Source: Lysobacterales bacterium
GTDB taxonomy: Bacteria; Pseudomonadota; Gammaproteobacteria; Xanthomonadales; Xanthomonadaceae
DNA: 64,000 bases
NCBI GenBank assembly: GCA_017302135.1
Contig: JAFLDZ010000013.1
Coordinates: 1 to 64,000, forward strand
Direction of reading: 5' to 3'
In this document: positions 53,054 to 61,171 of the stretch, one piece after another
Layout: each line of letters begins with the position of its first letter
Position numbering within the stretch: position 1 is the first letter of the stretch
The notes under the pieces: generated by a model
Told to the model about the DNA's origin: nothing
Database searches by the model: none
What the model saw: the letters and a program-made list of their open reading frames with translations, nothing else
Made by a program: the position numbers and the translations under genes

Positions 53054-55270
53054 ATGTTCAACGGTCGCAAACTCCCGGCGATGGCCGCCGCCGCTTCGAT
53101 GCCCACGCTGTCGCGCCGGCAGTTCGTGCTGGGTGCGGGCCTCATCGGTTCCGCGCTGATGGTGGGCTGCAAGATGGACACCGCGGCCGATGCCGCGCCG
53201 GCCACCGGCGCAGGCGGCAAGCCCGCCGCCGGTTCGCCGTTCGAGGCCTATCTGTCGATCGCCGCCGATGGCCTGGTCACGGTGTTCTCCAGCCAGTTCG
53301 ACATGGGCCAGAATTCCTACGAGGGGCTGGCCACCCTGGTCGCCGAAGAACTGGGCGTGTCGCTGGAAAAAGTGCAGGTGGAAGGCCGCGCCGGCAATCC
53401 GAAGTGGTACGGCAATCTCGCCATGGGCGGAGCGTTCCAGCTCACCGGCGGTTCCAGCAGCATGCCCTCGTCGTGGGAGCGCTACCGCAAGGCCGGCGCA
53501 GTCGCGCGCGAATTGCTGAAACAGGCCGCCGCGAAACAGTGGGCGGTTGCGGTGGGCGAACTGTCGGTCGCGAACGGCGAAGTCATCCATGCCGGCAGCG
53601 ACCGCCGCGCGGCTTACGGCAGCCTGATCGCGGCTGCGGCATCGCTGCCGGTCTCGGGCGAGGTCGCGCTCAAGGATCCCAAGGCGTGGACGCTGATCGG
53701 CAAGGACGCGACGTCGCGGATCGATGCGCGCGCCAAGTCCGACGGCAGCCAGCAGTACACCATCGACATCGCGCTGCCTGGCATGCTCACCGCAACCGTT
53801 GCGCACAGCCCGCGCTTCGGCGGCAAGGTCAAATCCTTCGACGCCACGGCCGCGAAAGCGGTGCCGGGCGTGGTCGACGTGGTGCAGATCAGCCGCGGCG
53901 TGGCCGTGGTGGCGCACAACACCTGGGCCGCGATCAAAGGCCGCGACGCGCTGCAGGTGGTGTGGGACGACAGCGCCGCGGAGGCGCGTTCTTCGCAGGC
54001 GATGTTCACCGAATATGAAGCGCTGTCCCAACAGGACGGCAAGCGCGCGCTGCAGCGCGGCGACGCCAGCGGCAAGCTGTCGAAGGCCGCGAAGACCATC
54101 GAAGCGACCTACCGCTTTCCCTATCTCGCGCACGCGGCGATGGAACCGCTGAATGCCGTGATCCACAAGGACGGCGAGCGCCTGCACATCCACGGCGGCC
54201 TGCAGATGCCCGACGCGGTGCAGGCGGTCTGCGCGCAGATCGCCGGCGTGAAACCCGGGCAGGTCGATCTGCACGTGATGAAGACCGGCGGCGGCTTCGG
54301 TCGGCGCGCGGTGGCCGACTGCGATGTGTTCGTGGAAGCCGCCGAGATCGCGAAAGCGCTGGATTTCCGCGCGCCGCTCAAACTGCAGTGGCCGCGCGAA
54401 GCCGACATGACCGGCGGCCGCTATCGCCCGCTGCACGTGCACCGCGTGCGCGTCGGCTTGGACGCCGACGGCGGCATCAGCGGCTGGCAGCACCATATCG
54501 TCGGCCAGTCGATCATGGCCGGCACGCCGTTCGAGTCGATGATGATGAAGGACGGCATCGATCCGACCTCGGTCGAAGGCGTGGCCGACACGCCCTACGC
54601 GCTGCCCGACATCGACGTGCACGCCACCCATCCGCCGTCGCCGGTGCCGGTGCTGTGGTGGCGCTCGGTCGGCCACACCCACACCGCGTACGTGATGCAG
54701 ACCATGCTCGACGAGATCGCCACGGCCACCGGCAAGGATCCGGTCGCGCTGCGCCTGGCGCTGCTGCCGGACGATGCGCGCGAGCGCGCCGTGCTGTCGC
54801 TGGCCGCCGAAAAAGCGGGCTGGTCGCAGCCGGTCGCAGTTGGGCGTTTTCGCGGCGTTGCCGTGCACCAGTCCTTCGGCAGCTACGTCGCCACCGTTGC
54901 GGAAATTTCGAAAACCGCCGATGGCGGAATCAAGGTCGAGCGCTGCGTCGTGGCGTCCGACTGCGGCGTCGTGATCAATCCGGACGTGGTCCGCGCGCAG
55001 TTGGAAGGCGGCACCGGCTTCGGCCTCGGCGCGATGCTCGGCGAGCGCTTGACCCTGGACAACGGCGCGGCGACCGAACGCAATTACGACGCCTATCGCG
55101 TGCTGCGGATCGATGCGATGCCGAAGGTCGAAGTGCACATGCTGGCCTCGGCCGCCTCGCCCACCGGCATCGGCGAATGCGCGGTGCCGCCGATCGGACC
55201 GGCGGTGGCCAACGCAATCTTCCAGGCCACCGGCAAGCGCGTGCGCGACCTGCCGTTCGTGCAGGCCTGA
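53054..55270 (+). CDS. iorB: isoquinoline 1-oxidoreductase-type molybdenum subunit
   Basis: A 738-residue molybdopterin-binding subunit that hydroxylates N-heterocycles or aldehydes. The N-terminus has a twin-arginine signal (LSRRQFVLGAG) ending in MVGC, which could also be a lipobox, so the complex is exported folded and perhaps anchored. Typical segments: FDMGQNSYEGLATLVAEELG near 83, GGFGRRAVADCDVFVEAAEI near 415-434, the Mo-site glutamate in TGIGECAVPPIGPAVANAIF near 697. Substrate unknown. Operon with iorA, xdhC and a mobA-like gene. Confidence 0.93.
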   Translation: MFNGRKLPAMAAAASMPTLSRRQFVLGAGLIGSALMVGCKMDTAADAAPATGAGGKPAAGSPFEAYLSIAADGLVTVFSSQFDMGQNSYEGLATLVAEELGVSLEKVQVEGRAGNPKWYGNLAMGGAFQLTGGSSSMPSSWERYRKAGAVARELLKQAAAKQWAVAVGELSVANGEVIHAGSDRRAAYGSLIAAAASLPVSGEVALKDPKAWTLIGKDATSRIDARAKSDGSQQYTIDIALPGMLTATVAHSPRFGGKVKSFDATAAKAVPGVVDVVQISRGVAVVAHNTWAAIKGRDALQVVWDDSAAEARSSQAMFTEYEALSQQDGKRALQRGDASGKLSKAAKTIEATYRFPYLAHAAMEPLNAVIHKDGERLHIHGGLQMPDAVQAVCAQIAGVKPGQVDLHVMKTGGGFGRRAVADCDVFVEAAEIAKALDFRAPLKLQWPREADMTGGRYRPLHVHRVRVGLDADGGISGWQHHIVGQSIMAGTPFESMMMKDGIDPTSVEGVADTPYALPDIDVHATHPPSPVPVLWWRSVGHTHTAYVMQTMLDEIATATGKDPVALRLALLPDDARERAVLSLAAEKAGWSQPVAVGRFRGVAVHQSFGSYVATVAEISKTADGGIKVERCVVASDCGVVINPDVVRAQLEGGTGFGLGAMLGERLTLDNGAATERNYDAYRVLRIDAMPKVEVHMLASAASPTGIGECAVPPIGPAVANAIFQATGKRVRDLPFVQA

Positions 55271-55292
55271 GCGGATATGGCAGCGGTGTGCG

Positions 55293-56234
55293 ATGCCGCG
55301 TCCGCTTGAGCTGTTGATCGCCAGCGCGCAGCGTCGCGAACCCTGCGCGCTGGTCACCCTGGTCGGCATCCACGGCCCCGCGCCGCGCCGCATCGGCGCG
55401 CAGATGGCGGTCAGCGCCAGCGGCGAAGTGGCGGGCGCGTTCTCCGGCGGCTGTCTCGATGCCGCAGTGATCGAAGAAGCGCAGCGCGCGCTGGTCGAAC
55501 GCATCAGTCGCCGGATCCGCTACGGCGCCGATTCGCTGTATGTCGACATCGTGCTGCCCTGCGGCAGCGGGCTGGACCTGCAGTTCGACGGTGCGCTGCC
55601 CATCGTCACCATCGACGCGATCGCGCATGCCCTCGCGCAGCGCGAGCGTTTCGATCTGCGCTGGCGTGATCCCACGCAGCCGCCCGATTGCTTGGCCCCC
55701 ACCGCTGACACGGCGTCCCGCCACGATGTCCGCATCCCGCATCTGCCGCCGCTGCGGCTGGTGCTGGCGGGCGCCGGCGACACGCTGCTGGCGATGTGCC
55801 GGCAGGCGCGCGCGGCGGACATCGACGTGGTGGCGCTGAGCCCCGACCGCGCCCTGCATGCGCCGCTGCAGGCGATCGGCGTCCCGCTGCACGTCCTGCA
55901 GGCGCAGCACGCGCTGCCGCCGCTGTCCTTCGACGCCTACACCGCTGCTGTCACCCTGTTCCACGATCACGACTGGGAGCTGCCGTTCCTGCAGCAGGCG
56001 CTGACCAGCAATGCCTGTCTGGTCGGTGCGATGGGCAGCCCCCGCACCCAGGCGCTGCGGCTGGAGCAACTGCAGGCGCGCGGCGTGCCGGCAGCGGCGC
56101 TCACCCGGCTGCGCAGCCCGCTGGGGCTGCTGCCGCGCGCGCGCGATCCGCAGGAGCTGGCGGTTTCGATCCTGGCCGAAGCCATGCAGACCTATCGCGA
56201 ACGCTGTTATCCGGAACCCGCACACCGCGCATGA
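55293..56234 (+). CDS. XdhC/CoxI-family molybdenum cofactor maturation protein
   Basis: A 313-residue protein of the XdhC family, which inserts the sulfurated or cytidylated Mo cofactor into xanthine-oxidase-type enzymes. The N-terminal XdhC/CoxI domain has GAFSGGCLDAAVIEEA near 47-62. The C-terminal Rossmann domain has LVLAGAGDTLLAMC near 159 and the family-typical VGAMGSPRTQALRLEQL near 247. It follows iorB by 22 bases and its stop overlaps the mobA-like start (ATGA). Confidence 0.92.
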   Translation: MPRPLELLIASAQRREPCALVTLVGIHGPAPRRIGAQMAVSASGEVAGAFSGGCLDAAVIEEAQRALVERISRRIRYGADSLYVDIVLPCGSGLDLQFDGALPIVTIDAIAHALAQRERFDLRWRDPTQPPDCLAPTADTASRHDVRIPHLPPLRLVLAGAGDTLLAMCRQARAADIDVVALSPDRALHAPLQAIGVPLHVLQAQHALPPLSFDAYTAAVTLFHDHDWELPFLQQALTSNACLVGAMGSPRTQALRLEQLQARGVPAAALTRLRSPLGLLPRARDPQELAVSILAEAMQTYRERCYPEPAHRA

Positions 56235-56821
56235 CCACGCTGATCGCGATCCTCGCCGCAGGCAGTTCAACCCGGCTGGGCCAGCCGAAACAGCGGCTGC
56301 AGTGGCGCGGCGCCTCGCTGCTGCAGCACGCGGTGGATACCGCATCGGCGGTGACGCCGCACGTGCTGCTGACCCTTGGCGCGGAGGCCGACGCGCTGTG
56401 GCGCACCCTGCGCAGGCCGCCGGGCCTGCAGCGCATCGACGTGCCCGATCATGCGGAGGGGTTGTCCGCATCACTGCGTGCGGCGGTCGCGCGCGCCGAA
56501 TCCGATCCCACCGTCGAACAGCTGCTGGTGATACTGGTCGATCAATACGCCGTGGACGGCGCGTGGCTGCGCGCGCTGCTGGCCCTCGCAGACGCGCACC
56601 CGCAGCGCATGGTCGCCTCGCGCTACGACGGCGTGCGCGGCGTACCGGCGGTGTTCCCGCGCAGCGCGTTCGCCGCCTTGGCCGCCTCGCGCGGCGATCA
56701 GGGCGCGCGCGCGCTGCTGCGCCACGAGCCCGATCCCATCGACCACATCGCCACGCACCCGCCGGGCGATGTCGATACGCCGGCGCAGATTCCGGCGGAG
56801 TGGCCATTTCCACCGGAGTGA
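56231..56821 (+). CDS. MobA/MocA-like nucleotidyltransferase
   Basis: A 196-residue NTP-transferase-like protein with the nucleotide-binding LAAGSSTRLGQPKQ motif (8-21) and GLSASLRAAVA near 76. In molybdenum hydroxylase operons this type (MocA) makes the cytidine dinucleotide cofactor. The expected aspartate in the metal motif (LVDQPAV in homologues) is present as ILVDQYAVDGAW near 99. The ATG overlaps the xdhC stop. It should mature the IorAB enzyme. Confidence 0.9.
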   Translation: MTTLIAILAAGSSTRLGQPKQRLQWRGASLLQHAVDTASAVTPHVLLTLGAEADALWRTLRRPPGLQRIDVPDHAEGLSASLRAAVARAESDPTVEQLLVILVDQYAVDGAWLRALLALADAHPQRMVASRYDGVRGVPAVFPRSAFAALAASRGDQGARALLRHEPDPIDHIATHPPGDVDTPAQIPAEWPFPPE

Positions 56822-56878
56822 CCATGCTTCCGGCGCGGTGGATTACCCTGTCGACCGTTTCCCTTCGCTGTCACCGCC

Positions 56879-57580
56879 ATGTCCGCCTCCGCTCTGCTCG
56901 ACGACGCCCAGCTCGACCGCCTGTCCGACCTGCTCGACACCCGCGCGGTGCCGTTCAAGGGCTTCAATCTGGAAGCGCTGGACGGCTTCCTGTCCGCGCT
57001 GGCGGTGTCCCCGGACACGGTGCCGCCCGAGGAATGGCAGCCGGTGGTGTGGGGCGGCAAACCACCGCGCTGGGACGCCGACGAAGCGAGCGAAGTCGAC
57101 ACGCTGCTGTCGACCCACTGGCGGATGATCGAACAGCGCGTGCGCCAGGGAGCAGACGCCCCCGACCACCTCGGACCGCTGCTGTGGCTGCCCGAGGACC
57201 CGTCCGAACACAGCGACGATGCCCTGGACATCGGCTGCGACTGGGCCTACGGTTTTTTCCGCGGCGTGGAACTGCGCGAAACCGCATGGGACGCGTGGCT
57301 GGACGAACACGACTGGATCGACGAGATCTTCACCTTCCTCGACCGCCTCGCCAGCGGCGAAATCCTGGGCGAAGACCCGGAGGCCGAACCAACCCCGCTC
57401 GGCTACGAAGAGCGCCTGAGCATCATCATCCAACTCCCGGCGATGCTGGCCGACCTGCACCGTCACCGCATCGAAGCGCTGACCCCGCGCACGCAGTTGA
57501 AGCGCGAAGAAAAACCCGACCGCAACGATCCGTGCCCGTGCGGCAGCGGGAAAAAATACAAGAAGTGTTGTGGGGCATAA
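56879..57580 (+). CDS. UPF0149/YecA-family protein with C-terminal SEC-C zinc motif
   Basis: A 233-residue protein. Residues 10-190 are the helical, acidic YecA/YgfB-type domain ([20 protein letters not shown], then [14 protein letters not shown]), and the last 17 residues are a SEC-C zinc-binding motif (C219-x-C221... K-K-Y-K-K-C230-C231), as at the end of SecA. YecA-type proteins with SEC-C are thought to assist ribosome-associated or SecA-related steps. Single gene starting 57 bases after mobA-like. Confidence 0.9.
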   Translation: MSASALLDDAQLDRLSDLLDTRAVPFKGFNLEALDGFLSALAVSPDTVPPEEWQPVVWGGKPPRWDADEASEVDTLLSTHWRMIEQRVRQGADAPDHLGPLLWLPEDPSEHSDDALDIGCDWAYGFFRGVELRETAWDAWLDEHDWIDEIFTFLDRLASGEILGEDPEAEPTPLGYEERLSIIIQLPAMLADLHRHRIEALTPRTQLKREEKPDRNDPCPCGSGKKYKKCCGA

Positions 57581-57598
57581 AACCTACGGAAGCCACCC

Positions 57599-57631
57599 GT
57601 AGCCCGGGTACGCGCGCAGCGCGTACCCGGG
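57599..57631. repeat. GTAG-type REP palindrome, left flank of the AT-rich island
   Basis: GTAG (57599-57602) is followed by perfect 13-base arms CCCGGGTACGCGC (57603-57615) and GCGCGTACCCGGG (57619-57631) with a GCA loop. GTAG-headed palindromes are the substrate type of RAYT (TnpA-REP) transposases. It lies 18 bases after the YecA stop and may also stop its transcript. Confidence 0.85.
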
Positions 57632-57692
57632 ATCGAATTGACGCAGACGCCGCAGAATCTCGCAATGTTAGGCTTTTGGCCGTGTCCGGGCG

Positions 57693-57806
57693 ATGTCACC
57701 AGAATTTTCTGCGACGGTGATCGGTAAAGGTATCCTCGAGTTCGTCGATGAGGAGATGGGCTACGGCATTATCAGTCTGAAGAAATTACAAGAAGCGCTG
57801 TGGTAA
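57693..57806 (+). CDS. possible 37-residue ORF or gene remnant
   Basis: The frame MSPEFSATVIGKGILEFVDE, then EMGYGIISLKKLQEALW, ends in TAA at 57804-57806. It has a protein-like composition and lies where the base composition shifts toward AT. No ribosome site is obvious and no family is recognised; it could be the C-terminal remnant of a lost gene brought in with the island. Nothing else was seen in 57632-57848. Confidence 0.3.
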   Translation: MSPEFSATVIGKGILEFVDEEMGYGIISLKKLQEALW

Positions 57807-57848
57807 GTGAGTGCAATCGCACTTAACGTGTCGCAAGGAGAACTTTAG

Positions 57849-57896
57849 ATGTGTATAGCCAAGTTGGCTGCTTTATTTTCTTGTTTTTCAATTTAG
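57849..57896 (+). CDS. possible 15-residue leader peptide ahead of the zinc-ribbon/PIN gene
   Basis: A strong Shine-Dalgarno AAGGAG (57836-57841) lies eight bases before ATG at 57849. The frame encodes MCIAKLAALFSCFSI and stops at TAG 57894-57896, 17 bases before the next gene's ATG. The ribosome site is better than that of the main gene (GAGGAT). It could be a translational-coupling or attenuation leader, or chance. Confidence 0.4.
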   Translation: MCIAKLAALFSCFSI

Positions 57897-57913
57897 TGGT
57901 CTGAGGATCGAAA

Positions 57914-59095
57914 ATGTTGGTTGCTCGCACTGTTGGCAACTGCCCAAGTTGTGGTGGGGAGCAGTGTTTTGGAAACGTGCTTATTGAGCATGATCACATT
58001 CTTCGAGGTTGTGGCCGATGCTCGTATAAGAGTTATTACCCTCTGCCACTCCTTCCGCGAAAGAAAGTTCTATATCTCGACCAAAACTTTTTCAGTGCTG
58101 CATTTCGAAACAAGATTGATCCCACAAAAGGTCAACCTAAGATAATTGAGCTCATGGAGCGCATTAAATATCTTGCAGCCTCACAAGCTCTAACTGTCCC
58201 TCTTTCATCTGTTCATGAGTCTGAGACGCGTCAGTGGGAGCGCCGCAAGGAAGCTCTCGATTTTTTGAAGATTACCAGTCGAGGTCATGAGTTCGAGCGT
58301 GAATATAAATTGGAGCGCATTCAAGTATTAAAAACGTTTCGATCTTGGTTAGAGAACTTGAATTCCGCTTATATTGTCGATCAAAAAGAAGCGTTGTCTG
58401 AAAAAGTTCACGAATGGGATGGATATGTCTTCGTTGATGTTGAGAGTGACAGGGTTAGTGGCTTGGAAGAGCTTGCTAGAAAGGTTAGCTCTGCGGAGAA
58501 TCTTGTAGCATTATTCGACGAATGGAGGAACGAAAGCTCAACATTTCACGAGGACTTTCTTGGAGAACTTGAGGGTCAGGCTAAGATCTATTTGAGGGCG
58601 CACTTTGAATGGTTTAAGGCAGCAGCACAGGGAGATATGGGCGCTCTCCTTTCAACACCGATTATTGAACACATGAGACAGCAGCTTCCCAAGAAAACAA
58701 ATCTGGAATCTGGTTTGCTGGTATGTCGTAATTTCTTCAAATCTGAACATTTCGCAAAGGTTCCTCTGCATTCAATAACATGTCGAACACACGCAACCTT
58801 AAAGCATGAAGTTATGCTCGGCGCGTATGTTCAACGTGACAAAGCATTGGTAAAGCTTCGCGGTTACTACACTGATCTCGATCACATTGCTCACTACGCA
58901 CCTTACTGCGATGCGATAGCCATCGATAATGCTATGGCGGAGTTGATGAAGAAACCAAGCGTTGCTTTGTCTGAAAATTACGCTGTGAAAGTATTTAGTC
59001 TCAACACCGCTGATGACTTTCACGCATGGCTCGATGAGATTGAAGCATCTATAACCGATGAGCATCATGAGGCGCTTCTGGCAGCTTACGGTTGA
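57914..59095 (+). CDS. zinc-ribbon plus PIN-like domain protein on an AT-rich island
   Basis: A 393-residue protein, visibly AT-rich in base and codon use unlike every neighbour. Residues 10-36 form a zinc ribbon (C10-x2-C13 ... C33-x2-C36). From 52 the sequence VLYLDQNFFS gives the D-Q-N start of a PIN-like nuclease; further candidates for the acidic site are E102/E104 (SVHESE) and D321, D323, D333, D338 in YYTDLDHIAHY...YCDAIAIDNAMAEL near the C-terminus, matching the PIN core pattern. A long helical insert (about 110-310) separates the halves. Probably an RNA- or DNA-cutting protein, perhaps a defence or toxin gene. No partner is evident except the 15-residue leader. Confidence 0.78.
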   Translation: MLVARTVGNCPSCGGEQCFGNVLIEHDHILRGCGRCSYKSYYPLPLLPRKKVLYLDQNFFSAAFRNKIDPTKGQPKIIELMERIKYLAASQALTVPLSSVHESETRQWERRKEALDFLKITSRGHEFEREYKLERIQVLKTFRSWLENLNSAYIVDQKEALSEKVHEWDGYVFVDVESDRVSGLEELARKVSSAENLVALFDEWRNESSTFHEDFLGELEGQAKIYLRAHFEWFKAAAQGDMGALLSTPIIEHMRQQLPKKTNLESGLLVCRNFFKSEHFAKVPLHSITCRTHATLKHEVMLGAYVQRDKALVKLRGYYTDLDHIAHYAPYCDAIAIDNAMAELMKKPSVALSENYAVKVFSLNTADDFHAWLDEIEASITDEHHEALLAAYG

Positions 59096-59161
59096 TCATC
59101 AACCGCTGTGTCGCCAAAATTTCTGAATAGGGAGCTCATGCCACGCATCGTTCCATCAGTT

Positions 59162-59258
59162 CGTAGGGCGCATAAGCAAAGCGTCATGCGCCTTTTTCGA
59201 GTAGCTGCCCACCGATACGCAGCGTGGCGCATGACGCCTTTGGCTTATGCGCCCTACG
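59162..59258. repeat. long imperfect GTAG-type inverted repeat, right flank of the AT-rich island
   Basis: The left arm CGTAGGGCGCATAAGCAAAG...GCGCC (59162-59192) pairs with the right arm GGCGCATGACGCC...CCCTACG (59226-59258). GTAG and CTAC lie at the outer ends and about 33 bases in the loop. This is the layout of a REP doublet (BIME) or MITE. It follows the zinc-ribbon/PIN gene stop by 66 bases, mirroring the GTAG palindrome at 57599. The remainder of 59096-59374 shows nothing convincing. Confidence 0.8.
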
Positions 59259-59374
59259 AGGAACTGAAAAGGCGCGCGTTACCGTGTTTCGCGGTCATCG
59301 ACTAACGCAGCGGTGCTGCCAAGTCGGGACCCTGTGCGAGCGTTTGACGCCGGCAGCGCCGACGCAAGCGCCCT

Positions 59375-59929
59375 TCAACTCTCGTGTGCAGGCCAACGCA
59401 TGTGGTGGTGGGTGTTGGCGCTGTGAGTGACGCTGAATCCCAGACGGTCGTAGAGCCTTTGTGCGGCATGGTTGTGTTGTGCCACATGCAACTCGACGCC
59501 GCGCCCGAGCGCTTGCGCTTCGCGCTGCGAGGCTTCGATCAATGCATGGCCGAGACCATGCCCGCGCATGCCGGGAAACAGACTGATGTCGACGATCAGA
59601 TGGTCGGGTGCCGCACGCTGCAGGTAATAGCGGCCCACCGGGCCGCGTTGGGCATGTTCGATCGCGAGGAAATCGGCGTCGCCGAAATGCTGCAGGTAGT
59701 GTTTGTGCTGCAATCCGAACTGCTGGTCGAGAAAGCTGCGCTTGGCGATCTCCGGCCACGGCACCGGCGCCATTTCCTCGGCGCGCGTCGATGCGTACAG
59801 GTCGCGCAGCCACGGCAGGTCGTCGTCGCGTGCGGCGCGCAAAGAAAACCCGCGCTCGGCAAGCAGCGCGGGTGTTTGCATGCGGCCGGCGCGTTCCGCC
59901 GGGAACGGCGCCAACCGTTGTGATGCCAT
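59375..59929 (-). CDS. GNAT-family N-acetyltransferase
   Basis: A 184-residue GNAT enzyme counted from MASQRL (59929); a TTG three codons earlier and an ATG at 59881 are alternatives. Acetyl-CoA pyrophosphate loop is near LFPGMRGHGLGHALIEA (Q/RxxGxG/A pattern, R-G-H-G-L-G), followed by VELHVAQHNHAAQRLYDRLGF. Substrate unknown. It starts ten bases after the third tail-collar gene stops, so it is the last gene of that minus-strand operon. This is more than chance proximity and suggests it modifies the collar proteins or their ligand. Confidence 0.87.
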   Translation of the reverse strand: MASQRLAPFPAERAGRMQTPALLAERGFSLRAARDDDLPWLRDLYASTRAEEMAPVPWPEIAKRSFLDQQFGLQHKHYLQHFGDADFLAIEHAQRGPVGRYYLQRAAPDHLIVDISLFPGMRGHGLGHALIEASQREAQALGRGVELHVAQHNHAAQRLYDRLGFSVTHSANTHHHMRWPAHES

Positions 59930-59939
59930 GGCCGTCAAC

Positions 59940-60467
59940 TTACGGGAACGATGGATAGATGCCCTGCAGAGCGATGCAGAAGTTCACCCCGAGATACGGT
60001 TGCTGGTTCTGGTGGGGTTGGCCGCCGCCCGCACTTGGTTGGATCATGTTCGGCGCGAACGTGGTGTTGGGTGCGCCGGCGGAGAACGGTCTATTCGCCC
60101 CGATGAGCGGCTGGGACAGGCCGCCGTTCGCTGCAGGTGAACTCGAATTCGCCGGCACGAAGGCATTGATGACGTGGTTATGCTGCGGAATCTGGTTGCT
60201 GTTCAGCGTTACCGTGTTGGTGCCGAAGGCCTCCCCCAGTGAGCGCGGCGACAGCCCCGGTCCGTTGCCCTGTTCGCAGCCGGCGCGGCCGGCGAAGTTG
60301 GGCAGTTGGAAGGTGGTCTGGCCATTGCCGCCGTAGGTGACGCCGAGCAGCGAGAACAGTGCAGTATTTTGCGAGATCGGCAGGGTGGCGCCGTTCGCGA
60401 ACGCCCAGCCGCGCGGGTTGAAGTTGAAGCCGAACAGCTGGATTTCGCCGATGAAGGGTTGAGTCAT
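59940..60467 (-). CDS. phage-tail-collar domain protein (microcystin-dependent-protein-like), copy 3
   Basis: A 175-residue protein with the tail-collar fold: MTQPFIGEIQLFGFNFNPRG, WAFANGATLPIS, LFSLLGVTYGGNGQTTFQLP and a C-terminal QPHQNQQPYLGVNFCIALQG. It has a good ribosome site (GGAGG before ATG). Paralogous to 60562-61098 and 61172-61720. In phages the collar caps tail fibres; free-standing bacterial copies (MdpB-like) have no firm function. No signal peptide. Confidence 0.9.
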   Translation of the reverse strand: MTQPFIGEIQLFGFNFNPRGWAFANGATLPISQNTALFSLLGVTYGGNGQTTFQLPNFAGRAGCEQGNGPGLSPRSLGEAFGTNTVTLNSNQIPQHNHVINAFVPANSSSPAANGGLSQPLIGANRPFSAGAPNTTFAPNMIQPSAGGGQPHQNQQPYLGVNFCIALQGIYPSFP

Positions 60468-60561
60468 GACATGGTTCCTCCGATGAGGTGTGCCGCATGT
60501 GTCCGAGCGTGGACCGCTGCGGCCGCGCCTGCATGGCGCGATGGAAAGGGGTCTACCGGGC

Positions 60562-61098
60562 TCAGCTCTGGCTCGGGAAGATGCCTTGGGTGGCGATGCA
60601 GTACTGCACCGTCAACGTGGGCATGGTGTTGTCGTGCGGCTGGCTGCCGCCGGCGAGGCTCGTCGACTGCGCCGACATCGGCACCTGCGTCGCGCCACTG
60701 ACATCGGACACATAGAAGCTGTCCCCGCTGACCGCACCCGGCAACAGACCGGTGCCGGGCGTCAGTGCGGTCGATACCGCTGCTGTCGTGACCAGGGGGT
60801 GAGTGTGTGCCGGCATCTGGGTCGGCAGCACCGTGACCGATTCGGTGCCTGCCTTCTGGCCGATGACGTAGGTGCTCAGGCCGGGCCCGGTGCCCTGATG
60901 GATCGGCAGACGCCCGCGCAGGTCGGGCACGCCGAAGGTGGTCTGGCCGTCGCCGCCGTAGGTGGTGCCGATCAGGGCGAACAGGGCGTCGTACTCGGAA
61001 ATGGGCAGCAGGCTGCCGTCGCAGCCCTGCCAGCCGTTGGGGGCGCCGCGGGTGCCGAAGCCGAACATGCGGATCTCGCCGATATAAGGTGTACTCAT
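60562..61098 (-). CDS. phage-tail-collar domain protein (microcystin-dependent-protein-like), copy 2
   Basis: A 178-residue paralogue: MSTPYIGEIRMFGFGTRGAP, NGWQGCDGSLLPIS, LFALIGTTYGGDGQTTFGVP, DLRGRLPIHQGTGPGLSTYV and QPHDNTMPTLTVQYCIATQG. The invariant CDG, YGGDG and QPH motifs are intact and the copy is closest to consensus. Between the N-terminal collar and the C-terminus is a variable Thr/Ala/Val-rich stretch, as in the others. 94 bases separate it from copy 3. Confidence 0.9.
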   Translation of the reverse strand: MSTPYIGEIRMFGFGTRGAPNGWQGCDGSLLPISEYDALFALIGTTYGGDGQTTFGVPDLRGRLPIHQGTGPGLSTYVIGQKAGTESVTVLPTQMPAHTHPLVTTAAVSTALTPGTGLLPGAVSGDSFYVSDVSGATQVPMSAQSTSLAGGSQPHDNTMPTLTVQYCIATQGIFPSQS

Positions 61099-61171
61099 GG
61101 GACTTCACTCCGAAAGTCGTACAGGCCGGGACGCGCAGCGCCCCCGAGCCGGATCAAGAGGGTGGACGCGC

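Noticed and set aside
51689..55504. Long minus-strand open frame across the lipoprotein and ior genes
   Set aside because: Antisense to several clear genes; no recognisable protein.
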